Shown piece by piece: positions 10,924-20,126 of a stretch of 64,000 nucleotides of DNA (the stretch's first letter is position 1; the number at the start of each line of letters is the position of its first letter). The notes beneath the pieces were generated by a model. That model worked only from the letters and a program-made list of their open reading frames with translations, was not told where the DNA came from and did no database searches. The translations under genes and the position numbers were made by a program. The DNA is from Cannabis sativa (lineage: Eukaryota > Streptophyta > Magnoliopsida > Rosales > Cannabaceae), in the NCBI RefSeq assembly GCF_029168945.1, contig NC_083603.1:12524001-12588000 (forward strand), in the 5' to 3' direction.

Positions 10924-11711
10924 GGCTGTAGGCGACCCTGAGTTTCAGGGTTCGCCACTTCCGTGATCTGAGTGACTATTGAATCCCCCATAGGAGAAAT
11001 GCTAGCCACTTTGTTTTCCAACTTCCCTTTCCTAGCCTTTGAGTCTTTTTTCACTGCTACTTTCCTTCTATTCTCTTTGGCAATATTCTTCGAACAACTT
11101 CCCACTACAAAGGGCGTGGATCCATCCAATACCCGGGCTTCATGGGCATAGGAAACAGGAATGTTATAGAGTTCATGATCCTGAAATTCTTTGGATAAAT
11201 CCGTGGTCAATTTTTTCAATTTCCCGTAGCCTAAGTCTCCGTAATCTTCCACAATTCTGCGTTTCCCCCTGTTTCCATCATCATTTCTCCGCTGAATCTC
11301 CTCTTTACCCATGTCCCCTGCCTTCGAATCATGATTCTTTGGTGTGGACTTTGTCCCCCCTTCTAGAAGCTGCTGTTCTTGGCCGTGAGTGGTGTCTCTT
11401 TTCTCCGTCCCCTTCATACTCCCACTGCTTGCATCTCCCATGGTAGGTAGAGAAGGAGAAGAGGAAGCAGTAGTAGTTCTTCCGATGTTGATTGGTGATT
11501 GTTGCATATTTTCGTCGATAGAGTTATTCTTCCCCATTCCTTGTCTATCCCCTTGCATTCCTTCTCGGGCCCCATTTCCAACCTTTAACCATTTTCCATA
11601 TGCAACAGTTCCTTCCTTTCCTTCCTCCAGAATCAAAGTTGGATTTTGATGGCAATCTTTGTAGCTATGCCCAATTTTCTCGCAAAAAGCACATGAACGG
11701 TAGTTCTTCAT
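10920..11711 (-). pseudogene. LINE ORF1 C-terminal half with CCHC knuckle
   Basis: The frame opens with a zinc knuckle, CAFCEKIGHSYKDC (C-x2-C-x4-H-x4-C), directly followed by a low-complexity polar tail rich in Gly, Lys, Ser and Thr. This is as expected for plant LINE ORF1 (zf-CCHC_4), an RNA-binding protein. It is the continuation of 11665-12312 after a one-base frame change around 11690-11700: the upstream frame reads the same DNA as FMCFLRENWA. It ends GRLQP-stop, with the stop overlapping the ORF2 start. Confidence 0.75.
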
Positions 11712-12312
11712 ACTGGAATGTTATCCGTTTCTTTGCGCCTTTGTAGGGAAGGGGAAAGCCTGGGCAAACAGGTTTGTTTATGGACATCCATACTCTGAAT
11801 CGGAAAAACCCATCTGCTACTATCTTGGAAACATCTGAATTTTGCACCGTAATCACCTCCCCTGCCTTGGTTGCCATTCGAACAGTGTTGTTGACAGTCA
11901 ATAGATCGATCGGAACATCCCATGCCCGACCCCATATTGGAAAGCTGGTTAAGTCATGTTTCCAAGATTCATTGGAATTCTCCATTTTCCCCAAGATTAG
12001 CACCCCATTAGATAAATACCATGGCATTTTAGATAATATTCTGCTTTGAATTGACTCAGATGCAAACGTAAAGGTTAAGAAAAGACCTGTATCGAACTTC
12101 TCTTTGATCTTGAGATTCCATTCGACATCCTTCAGCCGCCATATCCCTCCTAAAACTTTCTTGAGGAATCCCCTACTGTGATCGGTATTAGAACAGAGTC
12201 GGCCTCTCAAATTGGATTTTGCAACTGTGATTGACAAACTTTTATCCACTTCCCATTCTTCATCTTCATCCGTGACCTAAAGATTGTGGGTCTTCTGCAG
12301 TATTTCATCCAT
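11665..12312 (-). pseudogene. LINE ORF1 N-terminal half, DUF4283-like
   Basis: The likely start is the ATG at 12312-12310. A stop 12 codons in interrupts the frame, which is then open from about 12276. The domain reads 'FLKKVLGGIWRLKDVEWNLK', 'DTGLFLTFTFASES', 'MPWYLSNGVLILGKME' and 'FPIWGRAWDVPIDLLTVNNT', the succession typical of DUF4283 in plant LINE and retroelement gag-like proteins. It runs out of frame just before the zinc knuckle (see 10920-11711). It probably bound LINE RNA in a ribonucleoprotein. Confidence 0.75.
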
Positions 12313-12421
12313 GGAGGAGGCGATCACCTCAATCCCAGAAATTGGGAACCCTTCGAAAGTGAGGGAAGAAGACAGGTATCGGCCAAGTTAAACCCTAGCA
12401 GAGCCCCTCCTTCATGTTTTT

Positions 12422-12437
12422 TGTCGTACCCACTTCT
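12422..12437. repeat. LINE target-site duplication, right copy
   Basis: TGTCGTACCCACTTCT at the 5' side of the LINE; it differs from the left copy at two adjacent positions. COP1 sequence resumes after it. Confidence 0.75.
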
Positions 12438-13700
12438 ATTGGCCCTCAACTCTCACATAAGGCCCAAAAGGGAGGAATTTAACCTTTAAATAAACAATTG
12501 TTATTCATTGAATAAGCCCAAATCTAATTGGGCCTAAATTTTATTTTAGCAACCTAGTCCATTTACTTAGTAAAACTTAAATGGACTTCCTATATGCATC
12601 TAAGCCCAATAACAAACATATAGGCTCACACAGGTCAAATGATTTGGATGGGCCCTATCATGTTACTAGGTTTACACAGATGAAAGAAGTACAAAATTTA
12701 CTTGTTACAAATTATTCATAAGATCTATTGACAATTGGACTATGATTAAAATCAGATCATTGGATCTGTCAACAAGTTAATCATAGCAATTTAGATCAAA
12801 TAAATAATAGGTTTGTTAAAAAAAATTTTAAATAAACAATATAAATAAACAAACATTGTCCATGTAACAAATGTGAAATAAGATATTAATATAATTAAAT
12901 TATTATTCTTAAACTAACCAAATAAATTTTGAAAAATTTAGGGTTGTTAAAAGAAACCCTAAAATCTCAAAATAAAGGAAACTAATTTTAAAATATCTAG
13001 GTTTATTTGAATCAAATTAAATTAAATATCAAATAAGATCAATGATTTAAAAGAAAGAATCTTCAATATCACTTTCAAATCTTATAATTTAATTAAAATA
13101 AACCAATTTTAAAATAGATTTGGTTAGATAATTATTTTATTCTTTTAAGAATAAAATAATAAATAAATAATAATTACCATAATTATATGTCAAAATATCT
13201 AAATTAAGCAATATTCAAATTTCTACAAAATATATAAGTTATTTAAATATTTAAGATATGATTTATAAATTTTAAATAAGGAAAAAAAATGATATATAAA
13301 TATATATAGAAAAATATCATTTTTAAACTTATAATTTATAAATAATTAATTATTTTACAAAATAAAAAATTTTTGAATTTGAAAATATTATGGTAAGTGT
13401 ATCTATAAAAATATCTATGTTAATTTCAAATTTATTAATTATTTAATTTGTCAAATAAGATAATTTTAATATAATATTTTAAATAAAAAGACAAGATTAT
13501 CTTTTAATTTAAAATATGTTAAATATCAAAATATCGAATCTTATAATTAAATAATATATAAATATTAAAGAAGTTAACAAATTTTTAAATCTGACCATAA
13601 TAGGAAATATTCAAAATTACAAATACTCCAAATTGGAAATATTTTTTTTTTAAAAAAAAGGAAATATTTCAAATTGGAAATATTTTAAATTGGAAAAATC
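12438..13700. other. AT-rich COP1 interior, no gene seen
   Basis: About 1.25 kb of very AT-rich DNA with no motif-bearing frame. It contains short A/T runs (for example a T8-A8 inverted run at about 13643-13660) and three nearby 'aaattggaaatatt'-like phrases at 13620-13700. On the sense (minus) strand this lies between the structured leader at 13780-13990 and the LINE insertion, where gag would be expected. Confidence 0.5.
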
Positions 13701-13779
13701 TAAAATTGGAAAAATTGAATTTTGGAAAACAATCCCATGAAAATTTGGATTTTTGGGGAAAAACCCACAAAAATCGGTT

Positions 13780-13990
13780 TCGGAGTTGGCTGCCCAGGAA
13801 GGGCTGCAAGTGCAGTCCCAGGAGGCTGCACGCAGCCTCGGACGCGCGTGGGAAGGAGGAACCATGCCGAGGAAACTCGGCGGATGCAGGCTCTTGGAAG
13901 GAAACCTGCAGGGTCCTCTCGGGCGTGAGGCTCGTCACACGCGCGCACAAGGGGGGGTTGATCCGAGGGTCTGGTGCGCATGAGCACCAC
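13780..13990 (-). other. GC-rich, hairpin-rich block in the COP1 leader
   Basis: This is a GC-rich island in AT-rich surroundings, 270-480 nt downstream of the PBS on the sense strand. It holds several short perfect inverted repeats: GGCTGC-ac-GCAGCC (13821-13834), CCGAG-gaaa-CTCGG (around 13867-13880), TGCAGG...CCTGCA (around 13885-13910) and GGTGC...GCACC (around 13973-13988). Open frames on both strands here are a base-composition effect. The position suggests a structured 5' leader, possibly a packaging signal; that is inference. Confidence 0.45.
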
Positions 13991-14260
13991 CCTCGACAGC
14001 CTTGAATCCCGATTTTCCAAAATTCATATCTTTTTCGTTTTTCATCAGAATCAAGTTCCGTAAAAACAAAAATTGCTTAATTTTTCACAAGGAATCCAAT
14101 TAAAATATTTTCAAAAATAGAAAAAGTATTTTTCATGGAAAAAATTCGTACAACATATACATTCATCACATAAACACATAAACCAACATGAAACCATCCA
14201 AATCAACACAAAACATATAAAACATTGTTTTAAGTCATATTACATGAAAGTAAATAATTA

Positions 14261-14277
14261 CCATGGCTCTGGTTCCA
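14261..14277 (-). other. COP1 primer-binding site
   Basis: The minus strand reads TGGAACCAGAGCCATGG, two mismatches from the TGGTATCAGAGC-type site complementary to the 3' end of plant initiator tRNA-Met. It is two bases from the right LTR. This fixes the right LTR as the 5' LTR. Confidence 0.7.
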
Positions 14278-14279
14278 GT

Positions 14280-15383
14280 TGTTGGAAATATTTTACCAGG
14301 ATCTAGATTTACTACCAAGTATGTTTTATTAACATCCTAATATGAATTTTAAAACAATGAAATAAACACATAAGAGTTTAAGAAAACCTTACATTGGGTG
14401 CAGCGGAATATAATGACTCCTTCCATTTAGATCTCTAGCCCTTGATTCCTTTCTGTAGCAGAGCATTATCAAGGTCTGAATCTGGATCTCTTTCTCTCCT
14501 TCTTTGATGCTGATTTTCCACAGTCTTACATACTATGATTGAGATACCACTTGATGTGTGTGGGCACTACTCTATCACTCAAGGGAAATAGAAGATTTAC
14601 ACTGTAAAGGGATTAAATTACCGTAACACCCTACAATGTATTTTATCCTTAAAACACTTAACCCTGTATAAATGATATTTCAACTAAGTGAAATGAGTAC
14701 TCCACCATTTATTTTTGTTTGGTTAAGCTCGAAGGAAATCATCTTTTACTTTCTATTCGCCAGATAGAAGCTATAGATTCCATATTTATGTTAGCGCTCC
14801 CACTCAATTGCACTACCGTGTTCCCAAAATGTACGTATCACCCTAACCCAAAAGTAGGCTTAACTAACAAATCAAAGAACACGAATAACACTCTTGAGAT
14901 TGAACCTAATCATATCAGGATTAAGATCATTTGATCTAGGATCAACAGGTGATATTGAATTGAATAGATACTACGGTAAATTCTAATATATCTAATCAAA
15001 GTTCAATATCGGTCCCTCCCGATGTATACTCCATACATCCGATACTGGTAAACTTTGCCAATGTCCTGGAAAAGACATAACACTTTTCCAAGGTGTAAGA
15101 ATACCTATCGCTGATTATACCATGTCAGTCTAAATCCAGTGTTCTGACAAATCAGGGAATAAATTTTCGAACATATAATTAAGATTATATTCCACTGTGC
15201 TGACAACACTATAATCATTAACAAATTCATATGTTCTGGACTTAAATGGAATTCATACATTATATATATAATCATGAAATAAATCATGTGAACCATGCAA
15301 CATAAAATGTTATTTCTGATCTTTATTAATAAGTAGATCTGATTATATTAAAATGGGTTTTATTTAGGGCACAAAACCCAACA
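14280..15383 (-). repeat. COP1 5' LTR
   Basis: The 1104-bp LTR starts TGTTGGAAATA and ends CCCAACA on the plus strand. Its first ~300 bp match 1754-2060 closely, and its last ~80 bp match 2580-2651. Compared with the 1889-bp solo LTR at 35932 it carries an internal deletion near 14588, different from the one in the left LTR. Confidence 0.8.
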
Positions 15384-15944
15384 GGTTATACTTCATGTCT
15401 GATCAACATGAGTGGGAGTAGATTATCGTATGTGAGGACAATGTGCGATAAAATACTGTGTGTTATGTGTGTGAGTATAGCATGCATTCATTTTAATATG
15501 TGATATGACATGTTGTTATATGTATGCAAGTATGGTATGAATTGATTTGATGTTGTGATATTGTTATACTTATGACTATGTTATCTAGTTGGGGGGTGTT
15601 ATGTCCTACATAGCTCTTCTTACTGGGCGTTAGCTCACGGGTACTCTGTGTGCAGGTAATGACAAAACTAAACAGTGAGGATGGGGAGCTTGAGGCATGG
15701 ATTACATGTTAGGGGATTGTCACGATGTTTTGGTTTAAAAATATATTATTAAAGATTATGATTCAAATAATTTTTGTAAGGCTTTATATTTTAAGGTTAT
15801 GAATAAATAAATATTTTGTTTTAAAAATAATGAGATCTCATGCTCAGTTATTTTTCATTAAAGAAGTCTTTTATTGTCTTTATCTTAAATGGTTTTAAAC
15901 GGACTAGCTAGTGTGACGTCTCGGGAAATCGGGGCGTTATATCA
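15384..15944 (+). repeat. right part of the old gypsy-type LTR (GYP0)
   Basis: After the GGTTA duplication the GT-rich text resumes ('gtgtgagtatagcatgc'), followed by 'cttactgggcgttagctcac' and a 'tgcaggtaatgac' phrase, then an end 'ctcgggaaatcggggcgtta'. These phrases are commonly seen in plant Tekay/Del-like LTRs. It abuts a partial copia LTR at about 15945. Confidence 0.45.
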
Positions 15945-17450
15945 TCAACCTAGAGAGAAAACTAAGTTTTTAACTTTGAAGGCATTAGTTGGATAATGAG
16001 ACCATAGCCTTGCTTTTAGACTAATTTCAAATATGGTTAGGGTTGAATTATTTGAATAAAAAATTGATGAAAATAGAGTAAAATAGGCACATAGTGGCCG
16101 GCCACTTAATGGGCCCCACACAAGTTTGGTTTTTGCCATTTTTCTTAACTATTTTATCTATTTTCCACAAATACCACTTTTTTCACTTTCAACCCTATAA
16201 ATGCCAAAATCTATTTATTTAAAAATTAAAATAATCATCAAATAAAATTGTCATTTATAATATTTATTAAGTAGACTCCACAAAGTCCCTTAATTAATAA
16301 ATTAACCCTAAAATACTATTTCTTCACAATCAAGCCATAACATAGTGAAAATTCATAAACTAGACATAGTCTAATTTTAGAATTAAAATTGATTAAATAA
16401 AATTGATTAACTGAGCCTTACAAGCAGTTTGTCTCAACTAGTATGGGGACCATGGGCCTATATAACCGAGCTTCCAATAAGGAGATCTAGAAATTACCAA
16501 GTAAATTCTCTAACTTATTAACTCCTCGTTGAACCACTATAGAACTTAGAATTGCACTCTCAGTTACATGGAATACTCTATATGTTCCACGATATAGATA
16601 CGCTATTAATTATCCATTGTTATAATCCCAATAATCAATGATCCTCTATAGATGATTTACGCAAAATTACTGTTACACCCTTTCAATGTATTTTATCTTA
16701 AAAACACTTAGCCACCTATAAATGACATTTTAGTGAACTAACATAATCACTAAAATGAGCGCTCTATCATTTATCTCTATCTAGCCAAGCTCGAAGGAAA
16801 TCATCGTTTCACTTCTATGTCTGGATAGAGCTATAGATTCCATATCTATGATTAGTGCTCCCACTCAATTGTACTATCGTGTTCCCAAAATGTACGTATC
16901 ACCCAGACCAAAAGGTAGGCTTAACTAACAAATCAAAGAACACAAATAACACTCTTGAGATCGAACCTAACCATGTCAGGATTAAGATCATTTGATCTAG
17001 GATCAACTAGGTGATATTGAATTGAATAGATATTAGGTAAGATTATCATATCTAGTTCAAATTCAATATCGGTCCCTTCCGATGCATACTTCATACATCC
17101 AACCCAAGCTTACTTTAACCAATGCCCTGGAAAGGACATAGCACTTATCCAAGGTGCAAGTAAACTACGTTGTAGATTATCATATCAGTTAAATCAAGTG
17201 TACTGATAAATCTAGGAATGCATTTAATCATACAATCTTGTTTACTTTCCACTGTGTTGACAACACAATAAACAAGAATATCAATATGATAAGGGTTTGG
17301 ATGAATTTATTACTCAAATTAGTAATAAATGATCACATGAACCAAATAACACATTAAACAAGTAATGAAATTAAATTTGTTTCTTTATTAATATTTGAAT
17401 AGAAAAGATTACATTCAAATAGAGTTTTATTTAGGTCACAAAGCCCAACA
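15945..17450 (-). repeat. partial LTR of the COP1 family
   Basis: Read on the minus strand it starts TGTTGGGCTTTGTGACC and can be followed along the solo LTR 35932-37440 with many substitutions. The last ~380 bp of the LTR are absent at the left edge, where the GYP0 LTR ends. The simplest reading is that GYP0 inserted into this LTR and the missing piece lies outside the window. It includes the conserved 'ggccggccactta' phrase also present in COP1. Confidence 0.75.
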
Positions 17451-17972
17451 AAGATGTCATAGGTTGGTCATTGGTGCTCTATACCTCTTGGTGACTTTTC
17501 TCACTTGTATTTGGTATGTTGATGTTGGAAATATACTTTAGGCAAAGAAATTCCTCCCCAATTTATGTGGCTGACCTATGCCATCTTCTTGTGCACAAAG
17601 ATGGCACATGTTGGCTAGGTGGTTTCTACACCACTTAGTGGCCTTCCTCATCACTTGGTTTTGATATGTTGATGTTGAAAAATTAGTTTGGGCACAAAAT
17701 CTCTTTGCCATTTTGTGTGGCTGACCTATGCCACTCATTTGTGCACAAAGTTGGCATAGGTCGTCTAGAATGATTCTTGGGTAAAAATTAGTTTCTTTCA
17801 CTTGTGTTGTACTCCTTGGGGTTGAGAGACAACATTTGGACAAGTCTTCTTTGGTGCTCTAAGAGTAGCGACCTATGCCATCTTCTTAATGCATTATGGA
17901 GTGGCCTTCTTGTGAAATCTTGACTTTATGTTCAAAGTTCTTGCCATTTATACCGAAATAACTCAAGTCCTT
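17451..17972. repeat. older repeat with ~141-bp tandem units, split by GYP1
   Basis: Two diverged units start near 17521 and 17662 ('gatgttgraaa', then 'tgtggctgacctatgcca' and 'tgtgcacaaag'). A partial third 'gacctatgccatcttctt' lies near 17872. The sequence continues at 27157 after GYP1 and one TCCTT copy. No gene is visible, and the parent element is not identified. Confidence 0.5.
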
Positions 17973-18454
17973 TGTAACGCCCTAATGCTAAGGCACGCTA
18001 CAGTGCTTTTTCAATAATTGTGCAATCTTTGCTAATCAAAGAAATTTCTCGAAAAACGTGTCAAATTAAAACTTTTGCATTAAATACTAAACTTTGTAAT
18101 TTAATAAAATATTTACAAGTGCCGGGATCCCGATTTTTTAAACTTTATAAAATCTACTTTTCAAAATACACAGAGTTACAGGTCGCACAACGACTTTCAA
18201 AATACAACTACCAGATGTCCCGAGACCGAACACTCCAGGTCGCGCCGCTTGACATGTACAATCTCACCCGAGCTCAGGTTCACTCTTGTTCAGCCTTCGC
18301 CTTTCCTTTACCTACACATGGAAGCAGAAACTGTGAGTCAACAGACTCAGTAAGAAATGCATATAACATATCATATAATTTCCGACCTGTAAATAGGCGC
18401 CCATACACCTATTTACAGAGCTTAACAGATGAGTATGAACGTTCAAACTACTTG

Positions 18455-18730
18455 TGCTATTGACCATGATATCACTCCTACCAGCTTTATAAACGAGCTG
18501 TAGGACCGACACTATGTTCGTGCCGCTATGATAGCGTCAACAACACCCAAAAGTATAATTGGCCATGATATCACTCTTAACCAGTACGATGCCTGTACTG
18601 CTGAACCGACACGATGGTTGTGTCGCTACGATAGTACCAATTCATACTTTCAAGGGAGAATATCACTCTTAACCAGTACAATGCCTGTACTGCTGAACCG
18701 ACACAATGATTGTGTCGCTATGATATCACC
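18455..18730. repeat. tandem stem-loop array in the GYP1 LTR
   Basis: Three units of ~68 bp separated by ~30-bp spacers (about 18470, 18567 and 18659). Each starts 'atatcactc' and contains two adjacent inverted repeats: CAGTAC...GTACTG and CGACAC...GTGTCG. In the first unit the first stem reads CAGCT...AGCTG, with different bases but still paired. The same array is in the other LTR at 25516-25790. Confidence 0.7.
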
Positions 18731-19069
18731 CGAACACATATAATGATACAAACAGCATGCATATATATCATACATATACATACACCCAGATAATCACATC
18801 ACACATTATACACAGTTCTTACCTGTTTTCCGAATTCAAGTGTGCTGGCTGACCTGAACGGAATTCTCGTGCTAGATGGATGCCCTAATCACATATTGAA
18901 ACCGGGTAAGTCACATGATTAAAACCCTAATCCCGGGAAACCCAAAACCAAAACCCTAGGTTCTGCTATATTCTAAAGGGGTTATTCTAACTCTGGAAAT
19001 GGGGAAACACCCAACCGAGGCACTGAAATGGACAAAAATTGAGAAAACAAAGTGCTCGGGATTCCTGCC

Positions 19070-19122
19070 AAAACCGGCTAGCCGGTTTTTGTGGCAGTGC
19101 AAACCGGCTAGCCGGTTTGCAC
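19070..19122. promoter_or_regulatory. paired AACCGG-CTAG-CCGGTT palindromes
   Basis: There is a perfect 20-bp palindrome at 19070-19089 and a perfect 26-bp palindrome at 19097-19122, both centred on CCGGCTAGCCGG. The matching region of the 5' LTR (about 26118-26170) is mutated and no longer palindromic at full length. A protein-binding site or cruciform is possible; the function is unknown. Confidence 0.55.
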
Positions 19123-20110
19123 CAGTAATCCCAAAACACCTCCTCCATTGCTCAATTTTCCACCAAATGTTACCAAACTTTCCAGAGCTCCTATTCAATG
19201 CATAAACAATAAAACCCAGCCAGTATTTCGCAGAACAAACCATCCAAAATTAATTTGCCATTAATGAACAAAGCTTTGTATTCAAAACTTAAAATTGCAT
19301 AAAATCATTAACACCAATCAAAACCAGCTGCTATGGCCTAAATTCTACTCAATCTAACCCTAGAATTCGAACCAAACCATCATCAAACTCTAACAGCTCC
19401 TATAACACCATTTCACTATTTTAACTACTTCAAAACTTGAAAAAAAAGAGAAGGAACCATTAGGGCTTACCTTAGATTGAGTTTCCCCCTTGAAACCTTG
19501 CTGAAAATCCAAAGAAATGAAAGTAAAACTCTGATTTTGCCTTTGATTAACCCCAGCCGAAAGCAAGAGAGAGAGAGAGAATGGTGAGATGAATTTCTAA
19601 GTTTTTCCTATTTTCTCAAAATGAATTAAGGTTGGGAAAATCCTTTTTCCTTGCTGAATAAAGTTTGCTAGGTGTCAACTAATCACAAAGCCACCTATCC
19701 ATAACTTAAATAAAATGTCCAAATTGCCCTTTGACTCAAACTTAGGGTATTTCTAAAACTAGGGGTAAAATGGTCAATTTCCATAACCCCGCTCAATCCC
19801 GATAATTTATTTTCTCTAAAATATTTCCCCCTATGAAATAAGGTTCTAAACTTACCCATGTGATCAATCTAGCCATCCATCGCATTTTCCGTTGTCGCCA
19901 AGCAAAAATTACAAAAATAACATATTACACATATAAGCTAGATAATACCCCTAGAGTTTAATAAAATCTCCGGAATTGAGAAATTATAACTCTAATATTT
20001 ATTTCTAAATATTGGGGTCCACAAATAAATTAATTCACAAATAATAGTAAAATAACAAAAATTAGTGCTAATTGCCTTTACTAATCCACATTACTAGAGC
20101 GGTCATTACA

Positions 20111-20126
20111 ATTATCCCCCCGTTAA
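20111..20126 (-). other. GYP1 polypurine tract
   Basis: The minus strand reads 'aacggggggataat' directly upstream of the 3' LTR, a purine run of the kind that primes plus-strand synthesis. Confidence 0.65.

Larger units (their letters stand above)
6806..12421 (-). mobile_element. near full-length plant L1-type LINE inserted in COP1
   Basis: This 5.6-kb non-LTR retrotransposon is oriented minus. Its 3' end shows as a T-rich run at 6806-6822 (poly-A on the sense strand) and its 5' end abuts 12422. Order on the sense strand: ORF1 (DUF4283-like domain, CCHC knuckle), then ORF2 (AP-type endonuclease, reverse transcriptase, zinc-binding zf-RVT segment, RNase H). This is the usual plant L1 layout. 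ORF1 and ORF2 overlap as ATGA. Several stops and frameshifts break both ORFs. The 14/16 target duplication shows that it is a true insertion and that it postdates COP1. Confidence 0.85.
1754..15383 (-). mobile_element. COP1: degenerate Ty1/copia-type LTR element, minus strand
   Basis: The element begins TGTTGG and ends CCAACA. It is flanked by a perfect 5-bp duplication GGTTA (1749-1753 and 15384-15388). Related LTR copies lie at 1754-2651 and 14280-15383. Next to the right copy, the minus strand reads a primer-binding site resembling the plant initiator-tRNA-Met site, and next to the left copy it reads a purine-rich tract, so the sense strand is minus. Only scraps of pol remain: an integrase piece at 3959-4210 and a polyprotein tail near 2700-2900. 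No intact gag or RT is visible, so the copy is non-autonomous. A LINE (6806-12421) is inserted in it; without that, the internal region is about 6 kb. Confidence 0.8.
17973..20110 (-). repeat. GYP1 3' LTR
   Basis: The LTR runs TGTAACGCCC...TCATTACA. It holds a hairpin-rich tandem array (18455-18730) and two palindromes of the form AACCGG-CTAG-CCGGTT (19070-19122). It differs from the 5' LTR mainly near 18843 (about 15 bp), 18975 (14 extra bp here) and 19070-19120 (palindromes intact here, degraded there). Confidence 0.9.

Noticed and set aside
13650..14020. Overlapping ORFs on both strands in the GC-rich block as genes
   Set aside because: Several frames are open at once because stop codons are rare in GC-rich DNA; no motif is present and the block sits in a retroelement leader.
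1754..15383. Endogenous pararetrovirus (caulimovirid) instead of a copia element
   Set aside because: It has LTRs, TG...CA ends, a PPT and a 5-bp target duplication, and its only readable protein piece is a copia-type integrase, which pararetroviruses lack.
18455..18730. CRISPR-like array
   Set aside because: There are three ~68-bp units with variable spacers in a plant LTR, present identically in both LTRs; unit size, number and context do not fit CRISPR.
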